Part shown: in pieces, positions 44,258-54,329 of the stretch
How the letters are laid out: every line of letters starts with the position of its first letter
How positions within the stretch are numbered: the stretch's first letter is position 1
Assembly (NCBI GenBank): GCA_005656395.1
Contig: SRSI01000023.1
Coordinates: forward strand, 434,001 to 498,000
Origin: Strongyloides papillosus
Taxonomy: Eukaryota; Nematoda; Chromadorea; Rhabditida; Strongyloididae
Direction: 5' to 3'
Length of the DNA stretch: 64,000 bases
Position numbers and translations under genes: made by a program
The notes under the pieces: generated by a model
What the model was told of the DNA's origin: nothing
The model's database searches: none
The model's input: the letters and a program-made list of their open reading frames with translations, nothing else

Positions 44258-44556
44258 AAAATCATAGAATTTTGACCAAGTTTTTAAGATTAATTATTAA
44301 AATTTTACACTGAAAAATGCACAATCTAGTCTTTTTTTAAAAGTCAATTTTAAAATAAGGATAAAATTTAAAACTTAAACCAAAAAATTCCATTGTATTA
44401 TTGAAAATTTTAATAATTAAATATATTATTTTTTTGTAATTACGTATTTCTTATTCTTTTTAATATCCGCGAAGAATATAAAAAAAAACTATAATTTTTT
44501 TAAAATCAAATATTGGATTTGATATGATATTTTAAGTGTTTGTAATTTTCTTATAT

Positions 44557-45290
44557 CACGTTTTTTGAGTCAGTCGACCATTTTTTAAAAATTTCATACA
44601 ACACAAATTTGTAACCCCCCATTTTTATTATATTAATAAAAAAAGCAACTAAAATAATGTATCTTGGCAGATTTATTCAGCCTGAAACTTTGAGATACAG
44701 GAGCTGCAGTAATACAGGTTCGGAAAAATTAATTTTTACAAGTTTCCGGTAAATAGATTGTTTTAAAAATAAATATTTTTTCTAGGGGTAAGTTTTCATG
44801 AAAAAACGAATGAACATAGTGAAAACATGCGTTTTTTTCATTTTTGTACTCATACTCAAAAACATATTGTGTTACACTTTTTATTTTTTATTTTTTGTTG
44901 AATCTAGATGTAAAATTATATGAAAAATCGAATAAGCACAGTAAAAACATGCGCTTTTTGACTTTTGTATTTAAAAAATGATAAAACTAGAAAAAAATTT
45001 CAAAAGACAATAAAGACGGAAATTTACGAATTTGAAAGTACTCTCATTCGTTTTCTTATAAAAAATTACCTCTAGAAACAATATTTATTTTTAAAAAACT
45101 TATTTACCGGGAACTTATAAAAATCAATATTTCCGACTTTAAGTCACTGTAGCTTCTGTATCTCAAAGTTTCAGACCGAATGAATTTTCTAACATACATT
45201 ATTTTAGTTGGTCTTTCTATTAATGAAATAAAAATGGGGAATAAAATTTTCCAGTTGCACCTCTAATGTCTGATTGACTCACAAAACGTG
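44557..45290. mobile_element. Foldback element, CACGTTTTTTGAGTCA ends
   Basis: The left sequence CACGTTTTTTGAGTCAGTC and the right GATTGACTCACAAAACGTG are inverted. The arms continue inward with CATTTTTATTATATTAAT versus ATTAATGAAATAAAAATG and CTGAAACTTTGAGATACAG versus CTGTATCTCAAAGTTTCAG. Total 734 bp, arms of about 270 bp. Non-coding, unrelated in sequence to the TACAGGGTG family. Confidence 0.7.
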
Positions 45291-45539
45291 TTTTAAATAA
45301 AAAAAATAATAAGTACTAAAATAATATACTTTATTAATAACGTTTTGTTTGGTTAAATAATTATTGCTTTTCGTTATTGTTTTTATGAACTTTTAAAATT
45401 TCTAAGATTAAAGAGATGTTACATTGCTTCGAAATATCGAAAGTATATATTTTTATAAAAAAAATAACCAAATTTATGTGAAAATCTAACATTTTGAGTT
45501 ATTTAAAATATTTATGTTGTCGCTTGATATTTCTAAAAT

Positions 45540-45775
45540 TTAAATAAATTTTGACATTTTAAAATGGTGGGACATTTTTTTGCATTTTACGTAATAACGT
45601 CGAAATTTGTCGCATTTGTTTGTGTGTGGTAATAATTCAAGACTCTCTTCAGAGTTCCCATTGCTTTTACTAACACTTGATGAATCTTCTGAAGAAGGAG
45701 AATTTTGTATACTATATTGGATAGTACAGAGTCCCAAAATAATCAGATATTTTTAAAAATTAATTTTAATAATAG
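45540..45775 (-). pseudogene. Micro-exon gene fragment (exon 1), unit 1
   Basis: The minus strand keeps LGLCTIQYSIQ followed by SSEDSSSVSKSNGNSEE, clearly related to the first exon at 43279. The start codon is lost (ATT where the intact gene has ATG, followed by a stop in the signal peptide) and there is no exon 2: the sequence after exon 1 is unrelated. Not functional. Confidence 0.8.
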
Positions 45776-46012
45776 TGAAGGAGTTGTGATAAAAGGAATA
45801 AATAAATTCCAAATTGGAGAACAACAGTATGTTAATACCATCAAAGCCATTCAATTTATAAAGTATAGATATTGTTTTGTTTAGTGATTGTTATTAATAT
45901 TAAGTGTTTATTATTATATATGTTAATTGTTAATTTTATGTTGTTAATTATGATTGTTGTTAATATGTTATTTGTAGGCGAGACTACACAAATAAAAATA
46001 TTTTATTTAATG
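45775..46012. mobile_element. Insertion of about 240 bp, solo-LTR-like
   Basis: Present in unit 1 but absent from unit 2 of the duplication, so inserted after the duplication. It begins near AGTGAAGGAGTTGTGATAAA and ends near CGAGACTACACAAATAAAAA. A TGTGATAA...GACTACACA core has the TG...CA borders of an LTR. Flanks share TTAAT. No coding. Confidence 0.4.
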
Positions 46013-46630
46013 ATTTTAAAATTCTATACTTATTTTTATACATTCAATTAAAGTATTTAATTTCATTAAAAAGTGTATAATAATAAGTAAATAAAATATT
46101 TAATATAGAAATTGAATTTGAAATCGTTTACTTTAAGTTACTTGAACTTACGATATTTTTTAAAATAAAATATTTTGTGTTTATAATCCCATAAAACATT
46201 ATTTAATAACTTAAAATAAAATCTATTGGATATTTTTTAGTGTAAAATACATTTTCATATAATAATTTAATAATTAAGATTTACAATTGAAAAAAAAAGT
46301 TTATTTGTCTACATTGAATAAACATATTACTTCCGTTGATATCATATTTTTTGTTTGTAAACATAAAAATGATTTTTATCTATTTGTTTGAATTTTCCAC
46401 TATGAAATAAAATAGTATTTATTATAATAAAACTATTTGATTTGAAAAATATTATTATAAAGAAATATAGATATGCTAAAAACTTAATATTATATAAAAT
46501 AAATCTAATTTAGTAGTATAACAAAAAGAAATTGCATTAATATTAAAAAACAATAGTTTTTTATCTATTATTTTTGCATAATATGTAAATATAAAGTATT
46601 TTAAATATCTTGGAAAATTTTAAACAAAAT

Positions 46631-46692
46631 GCTTCATGTGAGTCACAAACTTATAAACATTAGATTATGAGACTGACGTTTAGCTGACAGTG
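46631..46692 (-). other. tRNA-Met-like pseudogene, copy 2
   Basis: The minus strand contains CGTCAGTCTCATAATCTAAT, with the tRNA-Met anticodon loop CTCATAA intact, followed by AAGTTTGTGACTCACAT as a weak T-arm. The acceptor stem does not close. It lies at the same position relative to the micro-exon fragment as copy 1. Confidence 0.5.
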
Positions 46693-47518
46693 AAAACAGA
46701 ATCTTTACTTCAAGGTGGTGATTTGTAGTTGCTTTTTCATAATCAGTAACATTTATTAAAATATCTTTCAATATAAAAAAATTTTACTCATTTGAATATA
46801 AAATTGACATTAATTTCGAACATTCATAACTCTGTACAGATTTCAGATTTCTTTAAATAACAGAAGCAAGTAAATGACAAAATAATTTTAATAGTAATTA
46901 TTGCTAAACAAAATTATGAAACTGTTTTGTATAAAATTCGACAATGTGTATAGTAGACTTAACAAAAATTTTAGAATGTCTTAAATCCAAAATTAATATA
47001 AAAGTTCTACAAGTCATTCACTATTTTTTTTTGAAAACGAAACTTTGATCTTAAGAAAAGAGAAATAAAATGTAGATTCCAAATAAGATACTTAAAAACC
47101 TAAAACATCTTATAAACTTGATCTCATTTAAAAATTTTCTTTTATTATGGAAGCTATCTTTTAGTTTTAAGCGCTAATATTTTACATTAATATTAAATTG
47201 ATGCTTATAAGCTTATTTTTTATAATGATTATACTTATATGTCGTTGCAATTGAATTAATCATAACTTTACTATATTTTGGAATTGATTGTTAGTTTTTT
47301 TTTAGACAAGTCAATATTAGACAAAATTTTATAAATTTTACTTATTAAATAAAAAAATAATTTTTATTATATTGATATTTTTTAATCTGAAATAAAAATA
47401 ATATCAATATTTAATAATATTTATTGTTTTTTGGTTCTCCATATGTTTTACAGTAATTTTGCATAACAATTTCAAGTATTTAAAGAAATTTCAAAATGTT
47501 AAAGTATAATACTTCTAA

Positions 47519-47996
47519 ATGGTATTTTTAAGAGCATTAACAATATTTATAATTAGTATTTCAATATCTAAAATTATTATTTCAATATCAGAAACAAATG
47601 AAAATAAAAGTGACTCGACGAATGTATATGTTCGTGCCTGGGGATATTTAAATTGTACACATTTTGGACCTAATGAAGTATTAATAGATTTAATAAAGAA
47701 TGGGAAAAGTCTTCAAAAGTATAGTTATGGAAATTGCACAAAGAATTTTTATTTCGATATATAGACACAAAATTCAACCCCATTATGTAAGTAATATATT
47801 GTAAAAATAACTTATTTATTTAAAAGACTTTAATGCTAATTTTTGGCATTTTTGTTTCTCTGAAAAAAAGCCAAGTGAAAGAGCTTATAATAAATCCTCA
47901 ACATGTCAATATTTATATTCACACTATGGAGGATATTGGAATTGTCGCTTTAAGGTAGTTGATTTTGACAAGATTAAAAAGAGGGTAAATCATTAG
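47519..47996 (+). pseudogene. TTR-like secreted protein with one in-frame stop
   Basis: Paralogue of the gene at 50619. Signal peptide MVFLRALTIFIISIS, then VYVRAWGYLNCTHFG and EVLIDLIKNGKSLQKY (the V.G.L.C....V...L pattern of TTR-like proteins) and GNCTKNFYFDI. A TAG at 47762-47764 interrupts exon 1, but the frame continues to a GTAAGT donor at 47787. After a 40-nt intron, exon 2 (47827-47996) reads YFNANFWHFCFSEKKPSERA, then GGYWNCRFKVVDFD to TAG. Everything but the one stop is preserved, so it is a recent pseudogene, a strain polymorphism or a sequencing error. Confidence 0.65.
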
Positions 47997-48520
47997 AAAG
48001 GAAATAGAAGAAATAGAAAACGCATTTTTTGAGTAAAAAAATAAAATATCCAAGGAACCAAAACATTTTTTTTTAAAAATTATCTACACTAATAATTTTT
48101 TTATAATATATTTAAAAATTATTTCGGTTTTTACAAGCATTTTTAACTATTAATTGTCTAAAAATCTATTTAAAATAAAAAATAAATAGAAAATAATTTC
48201 ATATAAATAAATTATTGTTTTAATATGAAAGCAGTAAACTGGAATAAAACACTTATAAGAATAAAATTAAATATATTAGTCAGACAACGTATACACATTG
48301 TGACACATAATTCATTTTCATCAATAAAAAGATCAAAATTTTAGCTACAGTTTATAGAATTTTACTATATACTATCCACAAGATACCATTAATAATTTTC
48401 TTTACCATATTAGAAAATAGTTGAAAAAAACTTATGCTAAAAAAAGATTATATAAGTTCATATAATTGTCTTTTTTTGTGTATTCTCATTTTAAGAGTAA
48501 CAAATTGCTATTTTTTATAT

Positions 48521-48800
48521 AGGGGATGTTCCATAAGAACTTTCCACTTTAAAACATTAATACTTTTTTTTCTTCTTTTGATGAAAATATGAATTTTTAA
48601 AAATTAGTAGGTCTACAAAGTAATATTTTTTATTTTTTGTCTCATTAAAAATATCGTCTTACTAAGACTTATGGCTATTTTTAAAAAATTCTTTTTTTTT
48701 GCTTTTTTGTGCATGTAACTTTTTTATAAAAAAAATATTGAGATGATTCTTTTAAAGATTAAGAGCTTAACTTATTTAATATTAGAATCCGCAATATCAC
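48521..48800. mobile_element. Single arm of the TACAGGGTG foldback family
   Basis: TATAGGGGATGTTCC, then CTTTCCAC, GACTTATGGCTATTTTTAAA, GTAACTTTTTTATA and TTGAGATGATTCTTTTA follow the same order as 940-1220 of the first foldback element with about 75-80% similarity by eye. The other arm is missing. It sits at the boundary of the two duplicated units and may have taken part in the duplication. Confidence 0.6.
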
Positions 48801-48929
48801 ACATATTTTATGTGGAAATCAAACATTTTGAGCCATTTAAAACATTTATATTATCGCTTTATATTTTAAAAATTTGAATAAATTTTGACATTCTAAAATG
48901 GTGGGACATTTTTTTTGTATTTTACGTAA

Positions 48930-49105
48930 TAATGTCAAAATTTGTCCCATTTTTTGTGTGTGGTTACAATTCAAAACTTTCTTCAGAATTTCCATTGTTT
49001 TTACTAACACTTGATGAATCTTCTAAAGAAGAAGAATTTTGTATACTATATTGAATAGTACAGAGTCCCAAATAATCAGATATTTTTAAAAATTCATTTT
49101 AATAA
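48930..49105 (-). pseudogene. Micro-exon gene fragment (exon 1), unit 2
   Basis: The minus strand keeps ATG and GGACTCTGTACTATTCAATA and a Ser/Glu-rich segment (EDSSSVSKNNGNSEE), but has a frameshift in the signal peptide and a TAA after SFEL. Exons 2-8 are absent, as in unit 1, so the truncation predates the duplication. Confidence 0.75.
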
Positions 49106-49723
49106 TGATTTTAACATTTTTAAAATTTCCTTTTATATTCAATTAAAGTATTTAATTTCAGTAAAATATATTTAATAAATAAAATATTTAATATAGAGAT
49201 TAAATTTGAAATAGTCTATTTTAAGTTACTTGAGCATACGGATTTTTTAAATATAAACATTTTATGTTTATAATCCCATGAAACATTATTTGATAACTTA
49301 AAATAAAATATATTGGATATTTTTTAGTGAAAAATAAATTATCATGTATCTTTTTAATAATTAAGATTTACAACTGGAAAAATATAAAGTTCATTTTTCT
49401 ACTTTGAATAAATATATTACTTCCGTTTTTATCAACTTTATTGTTTGTAAACATAAAAATGATTTTACCTATTTGTTTGGATTTTTTACTATGTAATAAA
49501 ATAGTATTTATTACAACAAAACTATTTGATTTGAAAAATATTACTATAAAAATATAAAGATATGTTAATAACTCAATATTATATGAAATAAATCTAATTT
49601 ACTGGTAAAACAAAAAGAAATTACATTAATATTAAAAAGCAAAAGATCGTTTTTTATTTATTATTTTTGTATAATATGTAAATATAAAGTGTTTTAAATA
49701 TTATGGAAAATTGTAAAAATAAT

Positions 49724-49782
49724 ACTTCATGTGAGCCTCAAACTTAAAAACATTAGAATATGAGGCTGACGCTTAGCTGACA
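49724..49782 (-). other. tRNA-Met-like pseudogene, copy 3
   Basis: The minus strand reads GTCAGCTAAGCGTCAGCCTC, then ATATTCTAATG and TTTGAGGCTCACAT. It has a good A-box-like D-arm and a T-arm stem, but the anticodon loop is altered. Confidence 0.45.
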
Positions 49783-50618
49783 TTGAAAACACAATCTTCA
49801 CTTCAAGGTGGTGATTCGTAATTGCTTTTTCATAATTAGTAACATTTATTAAAATATCTTTCAACATAAAAAAGTTTCACTCATTTGAGTTAAAATTGAC
49901 ATTAATTTTGAACATTCATAACTCTACACAGAGTTCAGATTACTTTATATAACTTAAGCAAGTAAATGGCAAAATAATTTTAATAGTAATTATTGCTAAA
50001 CAAAATTATGAAACTGTTTTGTATACAATTTGACAATGTATATAGTAGACATAACAAAATTTTTAGAGTGTTTTAAATTCGAAATTAAAGTAAAAGTTTT
50101 ACAAACCATACACTGATTTCTTTAAAAACCAAACTTTGATCTTAAGAAAAGAGAAATAAAATGTATATCTCGAAAGAACTACTTGAAAAGATAAAACATT
50201 TAACTTACTTAATCTTATAAATATTATATTATTATGCAAACTTATTTCTAATTCCGAGTATTAATATTGTATACACTTGATAAAATAATACTTGTAATCT
50301 TATATTTTACTATGCTTATACTTTTATGTTGTTGCAATTGAATTAACCAAAACCTTATTATATTTGGAATTGATTGTTAGTTCTTTTTTAGTAAAAGTCA
50401 ATATTAGACAAAGTTTTATAAATTTTACTGATTAAATAGAAATCTAATTTCCTTTATGTTGATGTTTTTTATCTGGAATAAAAATAATATCATTATTTTT
50501 TTAATTTTTATAGTTTTTTGGTTCTCCGTATATTTAAACATATATTTTACAGTAATTTTGCATAACAATTTCAAGTATTTAAGAAAATTTTCAAAATGTT
50601 AGAGTAAAATATTTCCAT

Positions 50619-51053
50619 ATGACATTTTTAAAAGCATTTACAATACTTATAGTTAGTATTTTAATATCTAGTATTATTAGTTCATTACCTGGAAATATTA
50701 GTAAAATAAAACATTCGCAGTATCGAAGGAATTGTCTATTTGGGTATTTACTGTGTCATCATTCTGCAGTTAATGAAATATTAATTATAATATCCGAGAA
50801 TGGGGAATATAGTACAACTAGTACAGGAACTTGCGATGATAATTTTTATGTTTATACAAATACAAATGTTTCAACTTCACTAAGTAATTTAAAATATAAT
50901 AAATAATTACTTATTTTTTTTAAAGATTTTACAGGAAGTTTTTTTCATACACGTTTTCCAGTATTTGAGAATGTTACCGATAAAAAAGCAAAATATGTAG
51001 AAGAATTTCAATCAGTTTATTACTATACTTTTGAAACAGTTAAAATTTATTAA
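50619..51053 (+). CDS. TTR-like secreted protein, two exons
   Basis: Exon 1 50619-50883, intron 50884-50925 (42 nt, GTAATT...TTTAAAG), exon 2 50926-51053; 130 residues. Signal peptide MTFLKAFTILIVSILISSI, then CLFGYLLCHHSAVNEILII, GTCDDNFYVYTN, and in exon 2 FTGSFFHTRFPVFENVTD and EEFQSVYYYTFETVKIY. It shares promoter, signal peptide and exon structure with the broken paralogue at 47519. The TTR-like assignment is weaker here because the exon 2 cysteines are lost. It appears intact. Confidence 0.65.
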
Positions 51054-51305
51054 CGTAAAATGAGAGTGGAGTATGTCCCCTACCACAGTTTAAGATTGAG
51101 GGAAATTGCACATTAATAAGTACAAATTGATACTTCAAAAATATCGATATACTTTTTAATAAAAGTATTTTTTTGTAAAATTTTTACAGATGAATCTAAT
51201 AATTATGTGCTTTCTTACTATATAAGGTTGTTAAATTGAAAATGTCGCTTTTTAAAGGTCAATTTCAAAATGTTATAACTCAGTCAAAAATTAATATTTT
51301 TATTT

Positions 51306-52060
51306 AATGTAGGTACCGTTAGAATCAACACATTGTTGCCAACGTGATACGAGTTTATTTATGCCATTTGAATAAAACCACCAGTCTTTATAGTCCAAAA
51401 ACTAAAAGACATCATTTTCCAGATCGTCAGATTTAGAGAGTTTTTTCTGCCACAAATGATAATTCGTTGGAGATAATTCTGGTGAATAAGGAAGATGTGG
51501 TAGAGTTTCATATCCCATTTTGTTTAGCTTCTGCACCCTGGCTTGTGTAACGTGAGATCTTGCATTATCATACAGTAATATTGAATTTCTTCTGTTGACC
51601 AATTCAGGCTTTAGAACGTTAATTTCTAGTGCATTTCTTCTAATTCCTTACAGTATCGATCTGCAGTCAAAGTTTTACTAGAATTCGAATACATGTGATA
51701 AGTAATTCTATACAATTTCAAAAAATAGGCAACAATACTTTCCTAAATGAATTCTTAAATTTTGGAGAGTATTTGAAGCTCTCATTTTTGCTCATTCACC
51801 GCGACAACATTTTACGGTTACCAAACATAATTCATTTTTTATCTTACATTACAATCCTATTCCAAAATGGATCATTCTTGTTCCTAAAAATCAAAGAAGA
51901 ACAACTTTCTATCTTTCCTAAACATTAATCGAAGTGTTAATTAATGAAGCATGTAAGAATTCATTTTGTTCCTCTTTATTGTGGCTTTTAAGTGTTGAAT
52001 AAATCCCAACAATGGCATATAATTCCCACGAACTTCCGAACAATTGTTTTTTTAATTAAG
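51306..52060 (-). pseudogene. Old mariner transposase remnant
   Basis: Read on the minus strand from about 52060: HLKATIKRNKMNSYMLH (helix-turn-helix region), SLILRNKNDPFWNRIV, then, after many stops, MVNRRNSILLYDNARSHV (second Asp), GYETLPHLPYSPELSPTNYH (third Asp replaced by Asn) and SNGINKLVSRWQQCVDSNGT. This is the same subfamily as the element at 7457 but much older, with stops and indels throughout. Terminal repeats not recognised. Confidence 0.85.
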
Positions 52061-52960
52061 TTTTACTATTTTATAAATCTTTTGTTATTAAGAACAATTT
52101 TTCCACCAGAAAGCTCCTTTCGTTAAAGACTCATATATCCAATGTGAAATTTATGAAACTAACATTGTATTGTTCGTTTGTTAGTAAGCCCATAGTCAAG
52201 TGCTTCACTAATTTTTCTTGAAGTTCCCGCACCTGTTTGGCTAAGTTTAAATTTATACAATTAAAATATTTAAAAGTCCATTTTTGACGCAGTATTTTTT
52301 TATTGTAATAATAACTTTATAATAGTCATGAACAAAATGCAAAAAGTAATAATAATAGTCCTCGATTTGCTCTACAAGGTGGTATATATCTGGTAGTAAT
52401 ATGTGAACCTAGAAAAAAATTATAATTATTTGAATATTGACCATCATGAAAACGAGATTTTTTTTGAAAAACACAATATTTTATTTTTTCAACATTACGA
52501 CGGAAAGTAATATAGTCCATTTTAGCTTGACAGTTTTCATCATTGATTATAATATATTTTTGTTATATATCTTAATTTTTTATATTAGTATAAGATATAA
52601 AACTATTTGTTCATAACAAATTGCTTTATTTACAATATTATGAAATGTACTTACCTACATAAGATATAAAAAAAATTACAAATATTTAAAATGTAATATC
52701 AAATGCAACATTTGATTTAAAAAAAATATAGTTTTTTTGTACTCTTAACTTATATTAAAAAATGAAAAACACTTAATTATAAAAAAAATAAAATTTTATT
52801 AATAATATTTTTAATTATTGAAATTTTACAATAATAAATTAAAATCTTTTGTTTAAGTCTGAAATGCCATGTTTTGTCTTTTTTTAAAAATTAACCTTTA
52901 GATAAAGAGTAAATTATATACTTTTCAGTGTAAAAATTTCAATAATTAATATTAAATTTA
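52061..52960. other. Intergenic, no gene seen
   Basis: AT-rich. The 5' end of the mariner remnant may extend into the first 150 bases. No other signal. Confidence 0.4.
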
Positions 52961-53970
52961 TTCGAAATTTTATAATTTTTTGGAAAAGTTTTAGCATTTT
53001 CTTAGACACCTGTTTTGCAATACTTTTCTTAGCACCATCTGTAACTGTTTCCTTGACTTTATCCTAAAGAACAAATTAAAGTAATGGTAACATTACTTAC
53101 TAAAATTCCTGACTTTTCTTTTTTTTTCTATATGTTATTTTTTGTTTTCTTCAGTTTCTTTTTCTTTAGTTTTTTTCTGAAAATTTATTTAAAAAATACA
53201 TTTATACTTAAATTTTTCTTATCTTTTTTTTCCTCGCTGTTGTTACTACTTTTTCCATATGATTTGTTTTTTTCTAAAAACTTATTTTAATAATACGCTC
53301 CCACTTACTTCTTTTTTATACTTCTTTTTTCTTCACTACTGTCACTGCTATCACCACTTTCACTTAACGATTCGCTCTTCTTTTTATATTTGAATAATAA
53401 ACAAATAAAGTATTCAATAACTTACATTTTTTTTCCAAATAAACCACCTAAAAATTGTTTTTAGCTTTTTTATTATTTATGATTACCTAAAAAAACCGCT
53501 CTTTTCTTCCTTCTTTTTCTTTTTTTTTCTTCATCCTATAAACATAAATAAGAAAGATACAATGTAACATGCAGAATTTTGTATTAGAACTTGACTAATT
53601 CTATTTCACTTTTTGCAAGACTTTTTCTTTCTTTTTTAGCAGTATCACTTTTTATTAGTTTTTTGACACTTTTGCCTACATTATTCTAAAAAATTTATAC
53701 AAAAGAAAAAAAACTTACAAAAAATTTTTTGACACCATTTTTATTTTCCGAATCTACATTTTCATTTTTTGAGTCAGCGGTACTATTAGTTAATTTATTC
53801 GAGACACTATCGTTATATGTTTGTTCAACTTCTTCTAATAATTCAGGATTATCTTCGCAACTGTCACTCGTAACACTGCCGTTCGATGAATCTCCTTCTG
53901 AAGAAGATCTTTGTTTATCATAATGAAGAGTACAAACTCCCAGAATAATCTGATATTTTAGAAAATTCAT
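52960..53970 (-). pseudogene. Micro-exon gene paralogue, mostly complete but decayed
   Basis: Minus-strand copy with the exon layout of the gene at 43279. Exon 1 (53719-53970) encodes MNFLKYQIILGVCTLHY and a Ser/Glu/Asn-rich segment ending in NGVKKFF, followed by a 33-nt intron (53686-53718) and exon 2 (NNVGKSVKKLIKSDTAKK). Later exons can be aligned one by one down to exon 8 (DKVKETVTDGAKKSIAKQVS). Damage: the exon 2 donor is GCATGT instead of GTATGT with an indel before it; exon 7 contains TAA; and the terminal stop is lost (CTTTTCCAA for CTTTTGTAA). An alternatively spliced shorter product is conceivable. Confidence 0.7.
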
Positions 53971-53998
53971 TTTGATATATGATTTTAATATTTTCAAA

Positions 53999-54010
53999 CT
54001 TTCTTTTATA
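53999..54010 (-). promoter_or_regulatory. TATA box of the minus-strand micro-exon paralogue
   Basis: The minus strand reads TATAAAAGAAAG about 30 bases upstream of the ATG at 53970, the same position as in the intact gene. Confidence 0.4.
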
Positions 54011-54329
54011 TTCATTTAAAAGTATTTAATTTCAGTGAAAATGTATAATAAAATATTTAATATAGGAATTAAATTTGAAATAGTTTACTTGACTTACAAA
54101 TTATTGTATCGTTTTCCGTCTCATTTGATCATTTTGCTTTTTTTGACTCATTTTACAATTTGGTCGATACAATTTTTAAAATTCAATTTTGTTCTTAATT
54201 TATATCATTGCTTTGAGTTATAATGTCATCATATTATCGCATATACAAATAATATATGCGATAAAATTAAAAGATGATTTGAATGTATGTTAAATAAATT
54301 TTTTTGGATAAATATATTGAAGTAATATA

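Larger units (their letters stand above)
45475..48000. repeat. Segmental duplication, unit 1
   Basis: From AACATTTTGAGTTATTTAAA onward this unit matches the unit at 48805-51053 in the same orientation. In order it holds: broken micro-exon gene exon 1 (minus), its upstream region, a tRNA-Met-like sequence (minus) and a TTR-like gene (plus). Spacing between equivalent points is about 3.1 kb, increased on the left side by an insertion at 45775-46012 in this unit. Confidence 0.75.
48805..51053. repeat. Segmental duplication, unit 2
   Basis: Second copy of the 45475-48000 unit. The flank (AACATTTTGAGCCATTTAAA), micro-exon fragment, tRNA-Met-like sequence, TTR-like promoter region (CAATTTCAAGTATTTAAG) and TTR-like gene all correspond in order and orientation. 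Confidence 0.75.
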
